A stretch of DNA of 64,000 bases from Taxillus chinensis (taxonomy: Eukaryota > Streptophyta > Magnoliopsida > Santalales > Loranthaceae). Shown piece by piece: positions 23,011-33,608 of the stretch. The DNA is taken from positions 449,984 to 513,983 of the forward strand of contig CM042092.1 of assembly GCA_023512835.1 (NCBI GenBank). The letters are read 5' to 3'. Under the pieces are notes generated by a model. The model saw only the letters and a list, made by a program, of their open reading frames with translations. It made no database searches and was not told where the DNA came from. The position numbers were made by a program, and so were the translations under genes. How positions within the stretch are numbered: the first letter of the stretch is position 1; each line of letters begins with the position of its first letter.

Positions 23011-23968
23011 ATATATAATACATGAGAGTTATTAGTCTTTCAGCAAAACATTCCTTATTTTCTGTTTTCGTTTTAAAAATGAAATTGTTATTTTCGGATA
23101 TAAAAAACTAAAAATTAAAAACAATAAAAGGTTATTTTCAAATAATATTTTAATATTTTTAATTTTTTATACACGAAAATAACTGTTACATTTTAAAAAC
23201 GAAAATAAAAAATAAAAAAAAAATCAAACATGCCCAATCTGCTACGAGGCAAGTAGGGAAATCTTGCAAATTTTTTTGTTTTGTTTTTGTATTTATTCCT
23301 TCATTTCAATTTTAGATATTTCTGCTCTGGTGGTGTCATTTTTAATTCCTCCCAAAGGAATCTAAATGAATTTGATTCAGTGGAATTATGTGTATTTTAG
23401 ACAAAATTATCCCATTAAAATGGTTAATTTACAACACAAACAGAAAAGAAAGCAACCGCGTTCTCCATGTACGAGGCCGAGGACCGTGGTTGCTAGTCTG
23501 ACTTCATCCGCGCCGTCTAATATTTGACTTGAGATATTTATTTGTGCCTGCCGGACCCAGACAAACATTTTTATGCCCCAAAACATCATCCGTCACATTT
23601 ATGTAAGTTCAGTGGGCGTACATAACAACTATCTACGCGTGGTGGAAGTTTCCTAGTTTTGAGCCGTTAAAAGCGCTTGTGTTGCCCCGCCCATTCAAAC
23701 TCGAATTGGGCAACTTCATACAAATACAAACATTTAAAAAACAAAAAAAAAGATGACTTATTATCTCGCTGTCACAATTATTTCGCTTACCTCTTCTATT
23801 ATTCAATATTCAATATTCAATAATAATAAGCACAAAAATAAATAAATAAATAGAAATCGAAACCGACGGCAATAAAGTCTCACATTTGTTCTTATTTACT
23901 CATTGCGAGTTGTTTTGACTGTTGAGAGTTCAGGCACAGCACACAGACAAAACCTAGAGGCCAAAACC
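23011..23968 (+). promoter_or_regulatory. Upstream region of the COBRA-like gene
   Basis: This is AT-rich DNA with several poly-A/T runs and no strong canonical TATA box. It presumably holds the promoter and 5' UTR. cttctatta and repeated ttcaatattcaat motifs lie within 170 bp of the ATG. No TE boundary is visible after 23010. Confidence 0.4.
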
Positions 23969-26239
23969 ATGGCCTCGATCTGCTTCCTCGTCCGCCTCAT
24001 CGCCTTCCTCATTTCAATCTCCGTGCCGATGTCGTTCTCTCAGACCGACACAGCGCCTCCGCCGTCCTCCAATTCTTGCAACGGCATCTACGTGGCCTAC
24101 ACTCACACCGCCGGATCAAAGCTCCGACCGTACGTCCCTTCTACTCCATCGAAGCAGCCCTACCGCTTCGAATCGACGATCACGCTCCTCAACAACGGCC
24201 GCGAAGAGCTCAAATCGTGGCGGGTCTTCGTCGGATTCCAGCACAACGAGATCCTAGTGTCCGCCTCAAACGCCGTGCTCGCCGACGGCGGAGACCTCCC
24301 CGGCGAGGTCGGAGACGGCGCCGTTTTAGCTGGTTCCGGTTCCGCCAACCTCAAGACCGCTATAGAGACGGCCGGGGATGCGACGCAGATGGGGGCGACG
24401 ATCGATTTGGTGGGGACGGTGTTTGGGGTCGGGTCGCCCAGTGTTCCGATGCCTAAAAACATTTCTCTCGCGAATGATGGCTTCAAGTGCCCTAAAGTCA
24501 CTATGCAAGGTGAGTTTGTTGTGATCTTTCGTATGCTGATTTGATCTCTGTTGGTTCGTTGTTTTGAAATGTTTCTGTCATAGTTTAGTTGTCGATAGGC
24601 AAGTGATCCACAAAAATATAAGCACGGATATAAGCTTTCTATACGCGTGTTTTGTTTCCGAACAAGTTAGCGCCGGGGGTATTAATTGCACTAGTAAATT
24701 ACAAGCAAAACAGAGACGTGAAAGAATCAGATGTAGGATGGAACTCAAATGTAGGATGGAAATAACTTACATCCTATATCGTGATTTTTATTTTATGTTT
24801 TTTTTTTCTCTCCAGGGAAGAATCAGATGTACACTTGTTGCATAAAAGATGCAAACGCTACATCAAATGCGACTGTGGCTGATGAGTTCCTACCTCTCCA
24901 GAAGGGTGATCTTACGATAATGTATGATATAACCAAAACATATGGGTCAAATTACTGGGCGCAGGTTACAATTGAAAACCATCACTCACTTGGTCGGCTC
25001 GACGGCTGGAGATTAAGTTGGCTGTGGATGAGGGATGAATTTATATATGCCATGAAAGGAGCCTATCCAAGTGTCGTGGATTCCAATGATTGCATTTTTG
25101 GCAAACAGGGACAGTATTACCAGGCTATGGATTTTTCCACTGTTTTGAATTGTGAGAGAAGACCAACCATCATTGATTTGCCCCTCACTATGGCCAATGA
25201 AACAAAGCTTGGCAAGATTCCTCACTGTTGCAGGGATGGTTTAATCTTGCCAAAGTGGATGGACCCGAGCAAGTCAGTTTCCGCATTCCAAGTGAACGTC
25301 TTCAAAATGGCACCAGATCTCAACAGTTCGGCACTTAGCCCACCGCAGAGCTTCCAGATCAAGGGAACACTAAACCCAAATTATAAATGTGGCCCTCCAG
25401 TGCGAGTCACTCCTAGCCAGTTCGAAGATCCAAGTGGGCTCCCATCAAATACAACAGCAATTGCAAGCTGGCAAGTGGCTTGCAACATCACCCGATCTGT
25501 GAAAACAAACCCCAGATGCTGTGTCTCATTTTCCGCATATTACAATGAATCTGTCATCCCGTGTAGAACATGTGCTTGTGGGTGTCCAGAGAACAGCACT
25601 AAAACCTGTAGTGCTACTGCTCCAGCTCTTCTTCTTCCCACTGAAGCCAGTTTGCGTCCTTTTGAAAACCGGTCTGCCTTGGCAATTGCATGGGCTGCAC
25701 TTAAGCATCGCACAGTGCCAAAGCCATTGCCCTGTGGAGATAATTGTGGGGTAAGCATGAACTGGCATTTGTACACAGACTACACTGGTGGATGGAGCGC
25801 GAGGATCACACTCTTTAATTGGGAGGACAATGTTACTTTTGTTGATTGGTTTGCTGCGGTTCAAATGAACAAAGCAGCCCCAGGCTTTGAAAAGTTGTAC
25901 TCCTTCAATGGAACTACTGTGACCGATGTCAAGAACACCATTTTCATGCAGGGCCTTTCAGGGCTTAACTACCTTGTGGCAGAAGCTGATGGGGCCACAG
26001 CATCTGCCCTTAGGGTTCCAGGGAAGCAGCAATCTGTGATCTCATTCACAAAGAAGGGAATCTCTGGAATGAACTTGACCAGTGGAGATGGGTTCCCCGC
26101 TAAAGTCTACTTCAATGGCGAGGAGTGCATGCTTCCTAAAGTACTTCCTATCAGCATTGGTCATAGGGTGAGCATGACCACAATTGCCATATTCTCAACC
26201 TTCATAATGCCCTTGTTTCTGATGTTTATGCAGTATTAG
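23969..26239 (+). CDS. COBL7-like: COBRA-like protein, COBL7 type (two exons)
   Basis: Exons are 23969-24509 and 24816-26239, giving 654 residues, close to the roughly 660 usual for COBL7. COBRA-like proteins are GPI-anchored surface proteins that bind cellulose and organise cellulose deposition in the plant wall. Residues 1-26 form a signal peptide. Residues 35-180 are the N-terminal domain found in the COBL7-11 subgroup. The COBRA domain follows, with the diagnostic CCVS motif at 415-418 inside a Cys-rich segment. There are many N-glycosylation sites. The last about 22 residues are hydrophobic, as needed for GPI attachment. I chose the ATG at 23969 because it opens directly into the signal peptide; the frame upstream has no ATG. 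No lesion is visible. This is the only intact host gene in the window. Confidence 0.93.
24510..24815 (+). other. Intron of the COBRA-like gene
   Basis: This is a 306-bp phase-1 intron with donor AAG|GTGAGT and acceptor tctccag|GG after a T-rich tract. Joining restores a Gly codon and gives continuous [11 protein letters not shown], which fits the family. Confidence 0.92.
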
Positions 26240-27401
26240 ACCGCAGATACAGAACTTGGTTTTGTTGATGCTGCTGATATCTGCATTCTTTGGTTAGTAC
26301 CAAGGCACAGAGCCCTGTCCAAACGTTTTCATAATCCCACATTAACAATCATGCAGGAATTGGTTAGTTAACGAAACTGGGGTACTTGCTGGAAGCGGTT
26401 ACCTTTCTTTGGTTAGCTGACGAAATGTTAAAGTAAAATACTGTAGAATTTGTTGTGTATACTGAATACATAAGTCACGGTTTTGATTCTTTTGTTCCTG
26501 CAATACTTATCCTCACCGCAATCCACATTTGTGTTACAAAATTCTATTGCAAAAAATGTACTCCCTTGCTGTTTGGATTTACCATTGCGTAGCTGCTGAT
26601 CCAAAAATGATCTGAAATTGAGAAACAGGATTTATGCTTGTGTTTGAGGTTGAGAATGCTCGAAGGTCTATCCTGTCTGCTCTTCCGTAGGAAACCTGAA
26701 ACGCAAATCTTGATTTTTGTATGTCTTCGCAAGCCATGCTGCACTGTTTTGACGCAAGCCCCAAATGATTGCTCCAAATCAATCATTGAGACGGCATGCC
26801 TCGCAAAAAAGTTAAAACAAAGAGGTATATTGTCAATCCCTAAAAACAGAAAATGGAAAAGAAAAAAAAAAAAATGAGAAGAAATAAAGGTGTTAATGGT
26901 CGAAGAAACTAGAAGTCTCTTAACTATTATTTTGATTTATGCATGCCTTCGCATACATTTTGTCTCAGAAGAAACATATCTCAGAGGCATATCTTCAGTT
27001 CTTCACCACCAACAGGTCACCCTCTCGACAAGCCCTAGAACAAGTTGCCACTTGCCTGGTTCCCCATAGCAACCAAAGTTTTGATTTTATGTATGCCTTT
27101 GCATGCCATGCTACACAATTTGACTCTAAGTCCCAACATGATTGGTCCAAATCAATCATTTAGATGCACCTTCTTTCCTCAAAAGGGAACAGAAGGCCTG
27201 GATTATTCATATATAGCATGAACATGCAACCATTTGGAGTCTTGGACTCATCTTCTGAGCTTCACAAAGAAACGACAGCCCAAGTTATTCACAAGCATGA
27301 AGATGCAGCCAACGGGGTGGAGCATCTTCCTCCTTCATGTAGACAGAACAAAAACCCTCTGTAATGGATGATTCTGTAGGACAATAAAAACAGACCAGGT
27401 T
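26240..27401. other. 3' flank of the COBRA-like gene and short dispersed repeats
   Basis: The first few hundred bases should include the 3' UTR. An ~80-bp block (26711-26790) recurs at 27081-27165 at roughly 75% identity, with a shorter third echo at 26931-26972. Both full copies end in ccaaatcaatcatt. The short frames here have no known motif. Confidence 0.55.
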
Positions 27402-27473
27402 CTAGACAGGAATATTCTCCGGCGGAAACCCATCAATATCAAACTCACATTCAACCGTTCCAACGCCTTCTTG
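27402..27473 (-). pseudogene. ARR pseudogene terminal exon
   Basis: The 72-bp exon starts after acceptor ccctgcag and encodes QEGVGTVECEFDIDGF...IPV followed by TAG. This is the conserved C-terminus of ARR1/ARR2-type proteins. It is still fully in frame. Confidence 0.88.
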
Positions 27474-27557
27474 CTGCAGGGATACATAATTTCTTGCCTT
27501 CAAAAAAATGGAAAGAAAACAAGGAAGTTCAAGATGGGTAAAGAGTCAAAATTTGAC

Positions 27558-27720
27558 CTGTTTGAGAAATGCATTCAAGAGGTCCTCCGGCTGTCCAAAA
27601 TTTCCAGGAACAATGGCAGCCTCACAGTTGTGAATTCTTTCAGCCTTGACCCTTGATGAACTGTCAAGAAGCGTATTAAGTTGGTCGTCACCATTTTGCA
27701 CACGTAAGTTTCCAAATTCT
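27558..27720 (-). pseudogene. ARR pseudogene Gln-rich exon, distal part
   Basis: This is the remainder of the large exon to the left of the Copia insertion. It encodes ...LNTLLDSSSRVKAERI... and ...FGQPEDLLNAFLKQ up to donor CAG|GTCAAA, matching the family's C-terminal GQEDLMSALLKQ-type block. Confidence 0.85.
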
Positions 27721-27994
27721 TTAAGGGTATAATGGGAATTACTCCTTCACGGGGACCTCTTTGAAGAGGTTTACATGGATCTATCTCTTGGTTACAACCA
27801 CATGGTCCTTACTTTCAGACAGTCCATCAACCAGTTTCTCCACCTCTTGCGTGTCGACTTCACAAGTCCATCTATGGCCTTCGACAAGCTTCACGTCAAT
27901 GGTATACAAAATTCTCTCAGACTGTATTTTCCTTAGTTTTTCTAAACTGAAACATAGGTACGCTAAAGGACAAATCAAGAGGCGTCAAGAGCAA

Positions 27995-28927
27995 CTTGAA
28001 TTTATACAATCTAAGGCTGACTACTCCTTTATCAAGGGTAATGGTAATTGCTTCATTGCTCTATTGGTGTACGTTGATAATATCATCATTACAAGCCCTT
28101 CTTCCACAGCAGTCACAAATCTTAAAAATCATTTACAGAGTCTTTTTAAGCTCAAAGACCTTGGGTCACTCAAGTATTTCCTTGGATTGGAAATCTTTAC
28201 GTCTGGAGAAGGGATATTCTTGAGTCAAAGACATTTCACACTTCAACTACTTGAAGAAACTGGACATCTGGCTTGCAAACCGGTAACCACTCCTATAGAC
28301 CCTTCCACCAAGCTTACTGCTCACGATGGTGATTTACTTTCCCCCACGTCTATTTCTTCATATAGACGACTCATTGGAAAATTATTATACCCCACCCTTT
28401 CTAGACCCGACATAAGCTACACAGTCAATCGTCTTGCCCAGTATCTGGCTTCACCACACATTCCGCACCTTCAGGCTGCCAATTATCTGCTCCGATATCT
28501 CAAAGCAAACCTTGGCCAAGGTCTCTTCTTTTCTTCCAAGCCATCTTCCCAACTCCGTGCCTTCTCTGACGCTGATTGGGGGTTTTGTGTTGACACCAGA
28601 CGTTCGACCACAGGCTTTTGTATCTTCTTGGGTGACTCATTGATTTCCTGGAAAGTTAAGAAACAGGCTACAGTTTCCAGATCCTCGGCAGAAGCAAAAT
28701 ATCGTGCAATGACAACTGCTGCTGCTGAAATCACCTGGCTACAACAGCTACTTCGGGATTTTCAGGCTCCCGCGACCGACCCAGCTTTACTCTTCTGCGA
28801 CAACCAAGCTGCCATACATATCGCCACCAATCCTGCTTTCCACAAACGAACCAAGCACATAGAGATTGACTGCCATTTTATCCAAGAGAAGGTGACATCT
28901 GGCGTGCTCAAACTAATGCCGATATGA
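27995..28927 (+). pseudogene. Copia RT C-terminal half and RNase H
   Basis: The frame is open through the RT palm, connection and RNase H: LLVYVDNIIIT, FLGLEIF, DISYTVNRLAQYL, FSDADWGF, SRSSAEAKYRAM, CDNQAAIHIATNP, TKHIEIDCHF. The second catalytic Asp of YVDD is Asn, which should abolish polymerase activity. After ...LKLMPI a stop precedes HQLADMFTKPLP, the usual C-terminus. Confidence 0.85.
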
Positions 28928-29037
28928 TCCCAACACCAATTGGCCGACATGTTCACTAAGCCATTGCCTCCCGTGTTATTTCATTTCTTATTAAATAAGA
29001 TGGCTGTACTCAATCCCTACAAACCATCTTAAGGGGG

Positions 29038-29179
29038 TGTATTAAGGGTATAATGGAAATTACTCCTTTTGGGAGTTGTATATAAAATGTAGTTGACAGA
29101 ACTCTGTAACAACACATAATAACAATGAGTAATACTGACTCGTTCTTGATTTTCTGTTCTGGTTCTTGATATCTCAACA
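29038..29179 (+). repeat. 3' LTR of the ARR-embedded Copia
   Basis: The 142-bp LTR has TG...CA ends, a TATA-like tgtatataaaatg at 29076-29088, and the polypurine tract immediately upstream. Confidence 0.85.
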
Positions 29180-29709
29180 ATGGGAGCCCAAAAACATGGC
29201 CTCCAGTACCAGTTTCATTCAGTATTTGTCCCCCGGACTGTGGCCGACCCATCTGCATCAACAAAGGTCAAAGGGCTGGCTTGGTTCCCCTTGGCACTGA
29301 CCGGCATGTTCACACCCCTAAATGTCTGGGTAGACAGGTGCATATTAGCAAGCTGCTTTGGCTCCAAGCTGGGTGGGATTCCACGATGCATGTTCATAGG
29401 TTTGCAACTATTGCTCAGTTTCTGGTGTCGTGCCCAAAGCATGAACTCGGGTTTTCAAAGCTGAAGTGGTTCGGTTGATCAAACGTGGACATGTGCAGGC
29501 CCGGTTTAGCAGTATTCCTACTGAGGCCCACTGCTTGGAGTGCTGCAAGGCTCTGTGATGGGAGTTGACCAGTAGCTGTCAGAGCTTGAATTTCAAATGT
29601 GCTGAGCACAGCTATTTGTCCAAAGCCTCCCTCCTGGTAGCTGATGTGAGAGTTTCTGGGTCCACTTTGTTGCTTTGTTTGTCCACTTTCTAAGATACAA
29701 GCGATACTT
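29180..29709 (-). pseudogene. ARR pseudogene Gln-rich exon, proximal part
   Basis: The exon opens after acceptor ggtacag with KYRLYLRK, the end of the GARP domain. It then shifts frame to STFEIQALTATGQLPSQ and DQPNHFSFENP, shifts again to MEPKQLANMHL-like text, and again to LMQMGRPQSGGQILNETG, where the Copia LTR interrupts it. Each block matches the ARR1/ARR2 transactivation region in order. Confidence 0.88.
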
Positions 29710-29878
29710 CTGTACCAAATGGTTGCACTTGTTAAGTTCTGATCATAGAGGGCACCTTAAACGGCCATATTATTATTTTTAAAAAATAGAAGATAGTTAA
29801 ACAACCAAACATCATAAAACTATATATAAAGAGATGATGAATAATAATAACCCATTACAAAAAACAAAACAAACACAC

Positions 29879-29955
29879 CTGTAGGTGGCTAGCAACATTT
29901 TCTCTGGTAAGCCCAGATATGTTCATTAACTCAAGAATTTTCTTAGGAACCGCCT
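29879..29955 (-). pseudogene. ARR pseudogene GARP-domain exon
   Basis: This 77-bp exon, bounded by gaatacag and CAG|GTGTGT, encodes (K)[14 protein letters not shown] and [11 protein letters not shown]. It is in frame and nearly unchanged from the family consensus for the DNA-binding helices. Confidence 0.92.
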
Positions 29956-31343
29956 CTGTATTCACCACACATCAGATTTTTAAAACATAAATCAAGAGGA
30001 AAAGATGTATAAAATAAGATCTAATGACAAAGGTACTGAATATGAACAGGGTATGAGGTGCATGTGGCGTGCCATGAAGAAAACAACTTTTTTTTCTTAA
30101 CTATTATATAAGGGGCTTAAATAACAGCTACGAAAAATTGATGTACAAATTGCCTCAAAGCTAAATTATTATTTTTAATTAATTGCAACTTTTATATTAT
30201 TTAAGTGAATTAATATGCCGTGCAATAATAAATATAAAAAATTCTAACAACCAATAATAACATAAGAATCCCCCTAACTCGGAAACTTTTGCGCCCGTTT
30301 TGTTTTTTGTTTTTGTTTTTTTTCTTTTGTTTGTTTTTTTCTTTTAAAATCTGGTTTGGCACCGTCCCTTGACGGGTCCATTTTATGTTTTTTTTTCTAT
30401 TTATTAATATATTTTCAATTGTTTGTTTGCTGCAAGACAACTAATATATGGCCACACTTGTCAAATGGCACGTTTATTAATATGCACTTTCCTATTCATT
30501 AATTTACACATTTTGGATGCATTCCTTTAAAGGATATAATATTATTAGAGAAAATACCATTTATGGAAATTATGCATTTAGAATATCAACGGCTGTATTT
30601 AATTAATTATTTAAATTCAAACCAGCAAGGATTAGCATTTATTAAAACAATGAATTTAAATTATATCAAGTTATATGAGTAAAGATTTTTGACTGAATGA
30701 TAACGTGAATTTAAAATATCATTTACGATTTAAATTCTGATACACCAACATATGGTTCTCAATCAAACTATGTCATCTAATCCAAAATCGAAATTTAAAT
30801 TATATTTATTTAAACTTACATATTAAATTCCAAAATTTGATCTAAAAAATTATTGAATGGATGCATCACAAGAAATAAAGGCGTATTATAAAATACTTGA
30901 AATTGAATGTCATTAAATAATACATAAAAGATGAAAACAGATTGAGATTAGTATATCATAAAATACTAAAAATATTATACCAAGTATATAGTACTCGACT
31001 ACTAGATTAAATTTTTATTTAATTGTCATAATTATTGTTATATAGTGTTATAATTAAATAAAATTTTAAGAAAAATAAAAAATAGATTAATCGTTCAATT
31101 TAAGTATAACAAACCTTCATTACATAAGATATGCATCCAGCCGACTCAATATTCTCACAAAATTAATATTAATTTATGCAACATCAATGAACCAGGTCTG
31201 AAACCTGACCTATTAATTGTGGCTTAGTTTGCATTTTGGGTCATTAGCATGAAAATAAAACTACTTCTCTAGAGCTTGAAAACAGTTAACACATTGAAAA
31301 GTAATGCAATGTAAAGAAACAAGTTTAAAAATAATGATCATAC
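29956..31343 (-). other. Large intron of the ARR pseudogene
   Basis: This is 1.4 kb of AT-rich DNA between two GARP exons, with no coding content. A mixed T/G-rich run lies at 30298-30345. Confidence 0.75.
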
Positions 31344-31727
31344 TGTCAATTCCTAGCTGATTAATAGCTGCCACAAACTGCTGGTGGAGTTCAACTGACC
31401 AAACGACCCTTGGTTTCCTTGGGGTTAATGTATCATCTTTTTCCTCTGCTTCATCCTCGTCACCCTTCCTCCTCTTTGAACTTCTCATATTCCCTTCATT
31501 TGTGGATGAGTAGTCACCCTCTTGGGACTGTCTCTGCGGCCGATCCCCACCACCATCCTCCTCGCTTCCTGACGGCTCGACTTCCTTGAACTCATACTTC
31601 TTCTGTCGGACGACATACTGCCATATGTTCTTCAGTGCCTCAAGCCGCACTGGTTTTATCAGGTAATCACACACCCTATGAGTCACGCCCTTCAAAACCA
31701 CACTTTTCCCATCATCGGCCGACATCA
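31344..31727 (-). pseudogene. ARR pseudogene receiver-end/GARP-start exon
   Basis: The 384-bp exon, with acceptor gttgcag and donor GACA|GTATGA, is fully open. It encodes [14 protein letters not shown], the conserved receiver Lys in DYLIKPV, an acidic/basic linker with a SKRRK nuclear-localisation-like stretch, and [19 protein letters not shown] of the GARP domain. His-Arg-Val replaces the usual His-Gly-Ala before CDYL. Confidence 0.93.
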
Positions 31728-31904
31728 CTGCAACACATTACACTTACACAAATGAACATCAAAAAGACCAAACTATAAACTACCTGGCACCTGCGTTCAT
31801 TCTTTATGATGGGTAGTAAGTATTAACATCATTGAATACATATACATATATATACACATATACATATATATAAGAAGTTTGAGTGTTAAGGCAGGGTGGT
31901 TTAC

Positions 31905-32056
31905 TAATAACAGGCAAGTCCGTCTCCATCCCAATGTACTCTAGAAGTTCGAATCCACCCATATCAGGGCATGTGGATGGACGTCGCTTAAAAAAACATC
32001 GTAGCCTTTTTGGTGTTCCCGTATCATGGCAGTGTCAAATCGATTGCATATGGTAA
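31905..32056 (-). pseudogene. ARR pseudogene receiver exon, frameshifted
   Basis: After acceptor aactttcag the exon reads TICNRFDTAMIREH, then GYDVFLSDVH with the phospho-acceptor Asp. Extra bases (4 + 1 around catccacatgccct) shift the frame before MGGFELLEYIG and METDLPVI. The 152-bp exon ends at ATTA|GTAAAC, which splices perfectly to TGATG of the next exon. Confidence 0.85.
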
Positions 32057-33190
32057 CTGAAAGTTCCAAGACAAAATAGTCAACTAAGTATACAAATTTG
32101 GAATCCATTGTTCACAATTCTAGAGTCAAAAGCGTAAGAATCAGAGAAGTAAAATGCAGGTCCATCATCAAAGTAAAAAATCGAAAACCTCAAATGAAAC
32201 CCTCTCCCTCGCTCCCTTTCCCTCTCTTTAGCCTACTATCAAGCCCAATAATTGCGAATTATAAAACCTCGGCACATACCCTTATATGAATGTAAAAGCG
32301 ACCTTGGACTTCGTCCCCACAAATATCTCCAACAACCACCACATCTTATCTTGTATTTGAATGTAATTACGGTTAGCAGCTTTCCTAAAATTATGACTTA
32401 CAGTTGTCAGGTTTAAAATAAATAAATAAATAAAAATAAAGTAAATGCAGGATTTAATAATCCTAATATATCTGTAGTCCTTTATGATGTAACAGTTGAG
32501 CCATTGACACCACAAATTATCAATCAAATAATAATAATAATTCTAACCATGGTGAACCAAGGTTAGGATTACACTTGATTTCTCTTCATCAAGAAAAAAC
32601 CCTATAGAAACTAATTGATCAAGGAAAAAATAATTATAACTTGGATCAAGAAAAACCAAAGGATATAGTTTCCTGAATAGTACAACACCATTTTCTTCCC
32701 ATCTAAGGAAAATTTCTTGATCGCCAGTTTCCAACTCAACATACCCATAGGAACTATACCTTTGACTGAAATAGATGTCCTAGTTAAGGATAGAACACTT
32801 CCAGTCGTGGGTATGACCTTTGTTGAGGAATTAAATCAACTACATTACTATGACGACCTAGTTTGAGGAAGTCTTCACTATGTAATTATTATTTCTCATC
32901 ATTAAATGAGTATTAAATCCTAACCATCTGAAATCCTAATTCAAAAGACTATTTGTTCAACACTCCAGTTATAATTTTTTTTTAATACTCATCCATAAAA
33001 ATTAAAAAAAATATGAGGGAGCCTTCATCTTCCAAAAAGTAAATTGCACAAATTAGGTACATCAATCCCCATCACACAATCAACTTGTAAAATCTAGTAT
33101 TTCTAGATTATGGGCTTCTTTGTTCTAGCGAGACAAAAAAAAACTTTCCACCAACCTGTATTTTGAACTGTTGATAGTATTCATTGTAAT
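32057..33190. other. Upstream flank of the ARR pseudogene
   Basis: No gene is supported. A very weak echo of a receiver start (VVVVGD..., minus strand, about 32345-32285) precedes a GTATGT donor, but the match is too poor to call exon 1. Confidence 0.4.
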
Positions 33191-33432
33191 TGTTAATAGT
33201 TGTCCCTATAAGCTGTCCCTATTAATAGCTATAATAGCTGTCCCTATAATGTCCCTATAAGTTGTCCCTATTAATAGCTGTAATTATGAATAGCTGGCCC
33301 TATTAGTTAAGGTAGTAATGGTATTAATGTTGTAATTATTGTTTACCATAGATAGACTCCTAATTGTTGTATAAATAACCCATCTCATGTAAAAGGAGAT
33401 AGTGTGGAATAAAAACAATTGTTTTGTTAACA
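33191..33432 (+). repeat. 5' LTR of Copia A
   Basis: The 242-bp LTR (TGTTAATAG...TTGTTAACA) has a TATA-like tgtataaataacc at 33367-33379. The left third is built of imperfect tgtccctat(t)aatagct repeats. Confidence 0.92.
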
Positions 33433-33608
33433 TGGTATCAGAGCCATGACCTAACGCTGTCCATTGTTTTCTTCTTGTTTTGCTGTCTCTTCCCATCATC
33501 CTGGTGGTTTGTTGCTGATTGTTCGAATTTCGTTGTCTGTTGACGTGAACCATTCTGTCCCTGCTCGACTGCCACTGCGCCCTCTGTTCTATTGCAGTTT
33601 GATAACAA

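Larger units (their letters stand above)
27721..29179 (+). mobile_element. Internally deleted Copia element inserted in the ARR exon
   Basis: The 3' LTR (29038-29179, 142 bp, TGTATTAAGGG...CTCAACA) is preceded by the polypurine tract aagggggt. The left end has only about 27 bp of LTR (ttaagggtataatggg...) fused directly to RT codons [10 protein letters not shown], so the rest of the 5' LTR, gag, protease and integrase are missing. RT continues in shifting frames ([14 protein letters not shown]) to the long frame at 27761-28927. That frame has YVDN in place of YVDD, then DADWGF and TKHIEIDCHF of RNase H. A stop interrupts the RNase H tail. No target duplication is seen. Confidence 0.88.
27402..32056 (-). 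pseudogene. ARR-B pseudogene: Type-B response regulator (ARR1/ARR2 class) pseudogene, split by a Copia insertion
   Basis: Type-B response regulators are nuclear, DNA-binding outputs of the cytokinin phosphorelay. Reading leftwards on the minus strand, five exons with good splice sites are recovered: 32056-31905 (receiver middle, with the phospho-Asp in LSDVH), 31727-31344 (receiver end, acidic linker, start of the GARP/Myb domain), 29955-29879 (GARP helices), 29709 to 29180 plus 27720 to 27558 (Gln-rich region), and 27473-27402 (end ...ENIPV-stop). The introns show it is a duplicated locus, not a retrocopy. A 5-base net insertion shifts the receiver exon, the Gln-rich exon has at least three frameshifts, and a Copia fragment interrupts it. 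The first exon, with the acidic pocket, was not found with confidence. Confidence 0.88.

Noticed and set aside
23903..23968. N-terminal extension of the COBRA-like frame beginning at a TTG
   Set aside because: There is no ATG in this extension. The ATG at 23969 leads straight into a clear signal peptide, so the extension is 5' UTR.
24076..24501. Overlapping frames on both strands within COBRA-like exon 1
   Set aside because: Arg-rich or Ala/Pro-rich shadows of the real exon, caused by its GC-rich codons.
32285..32400. Candidate first receiver exon of the ARR pseudogene (VVVVGD..., then a GTATGT donor)
   Set aside because: Only a few hydrophobic residues resemble the receiver start, the acidic pair is missing and the exon phase does not fit the next exon.
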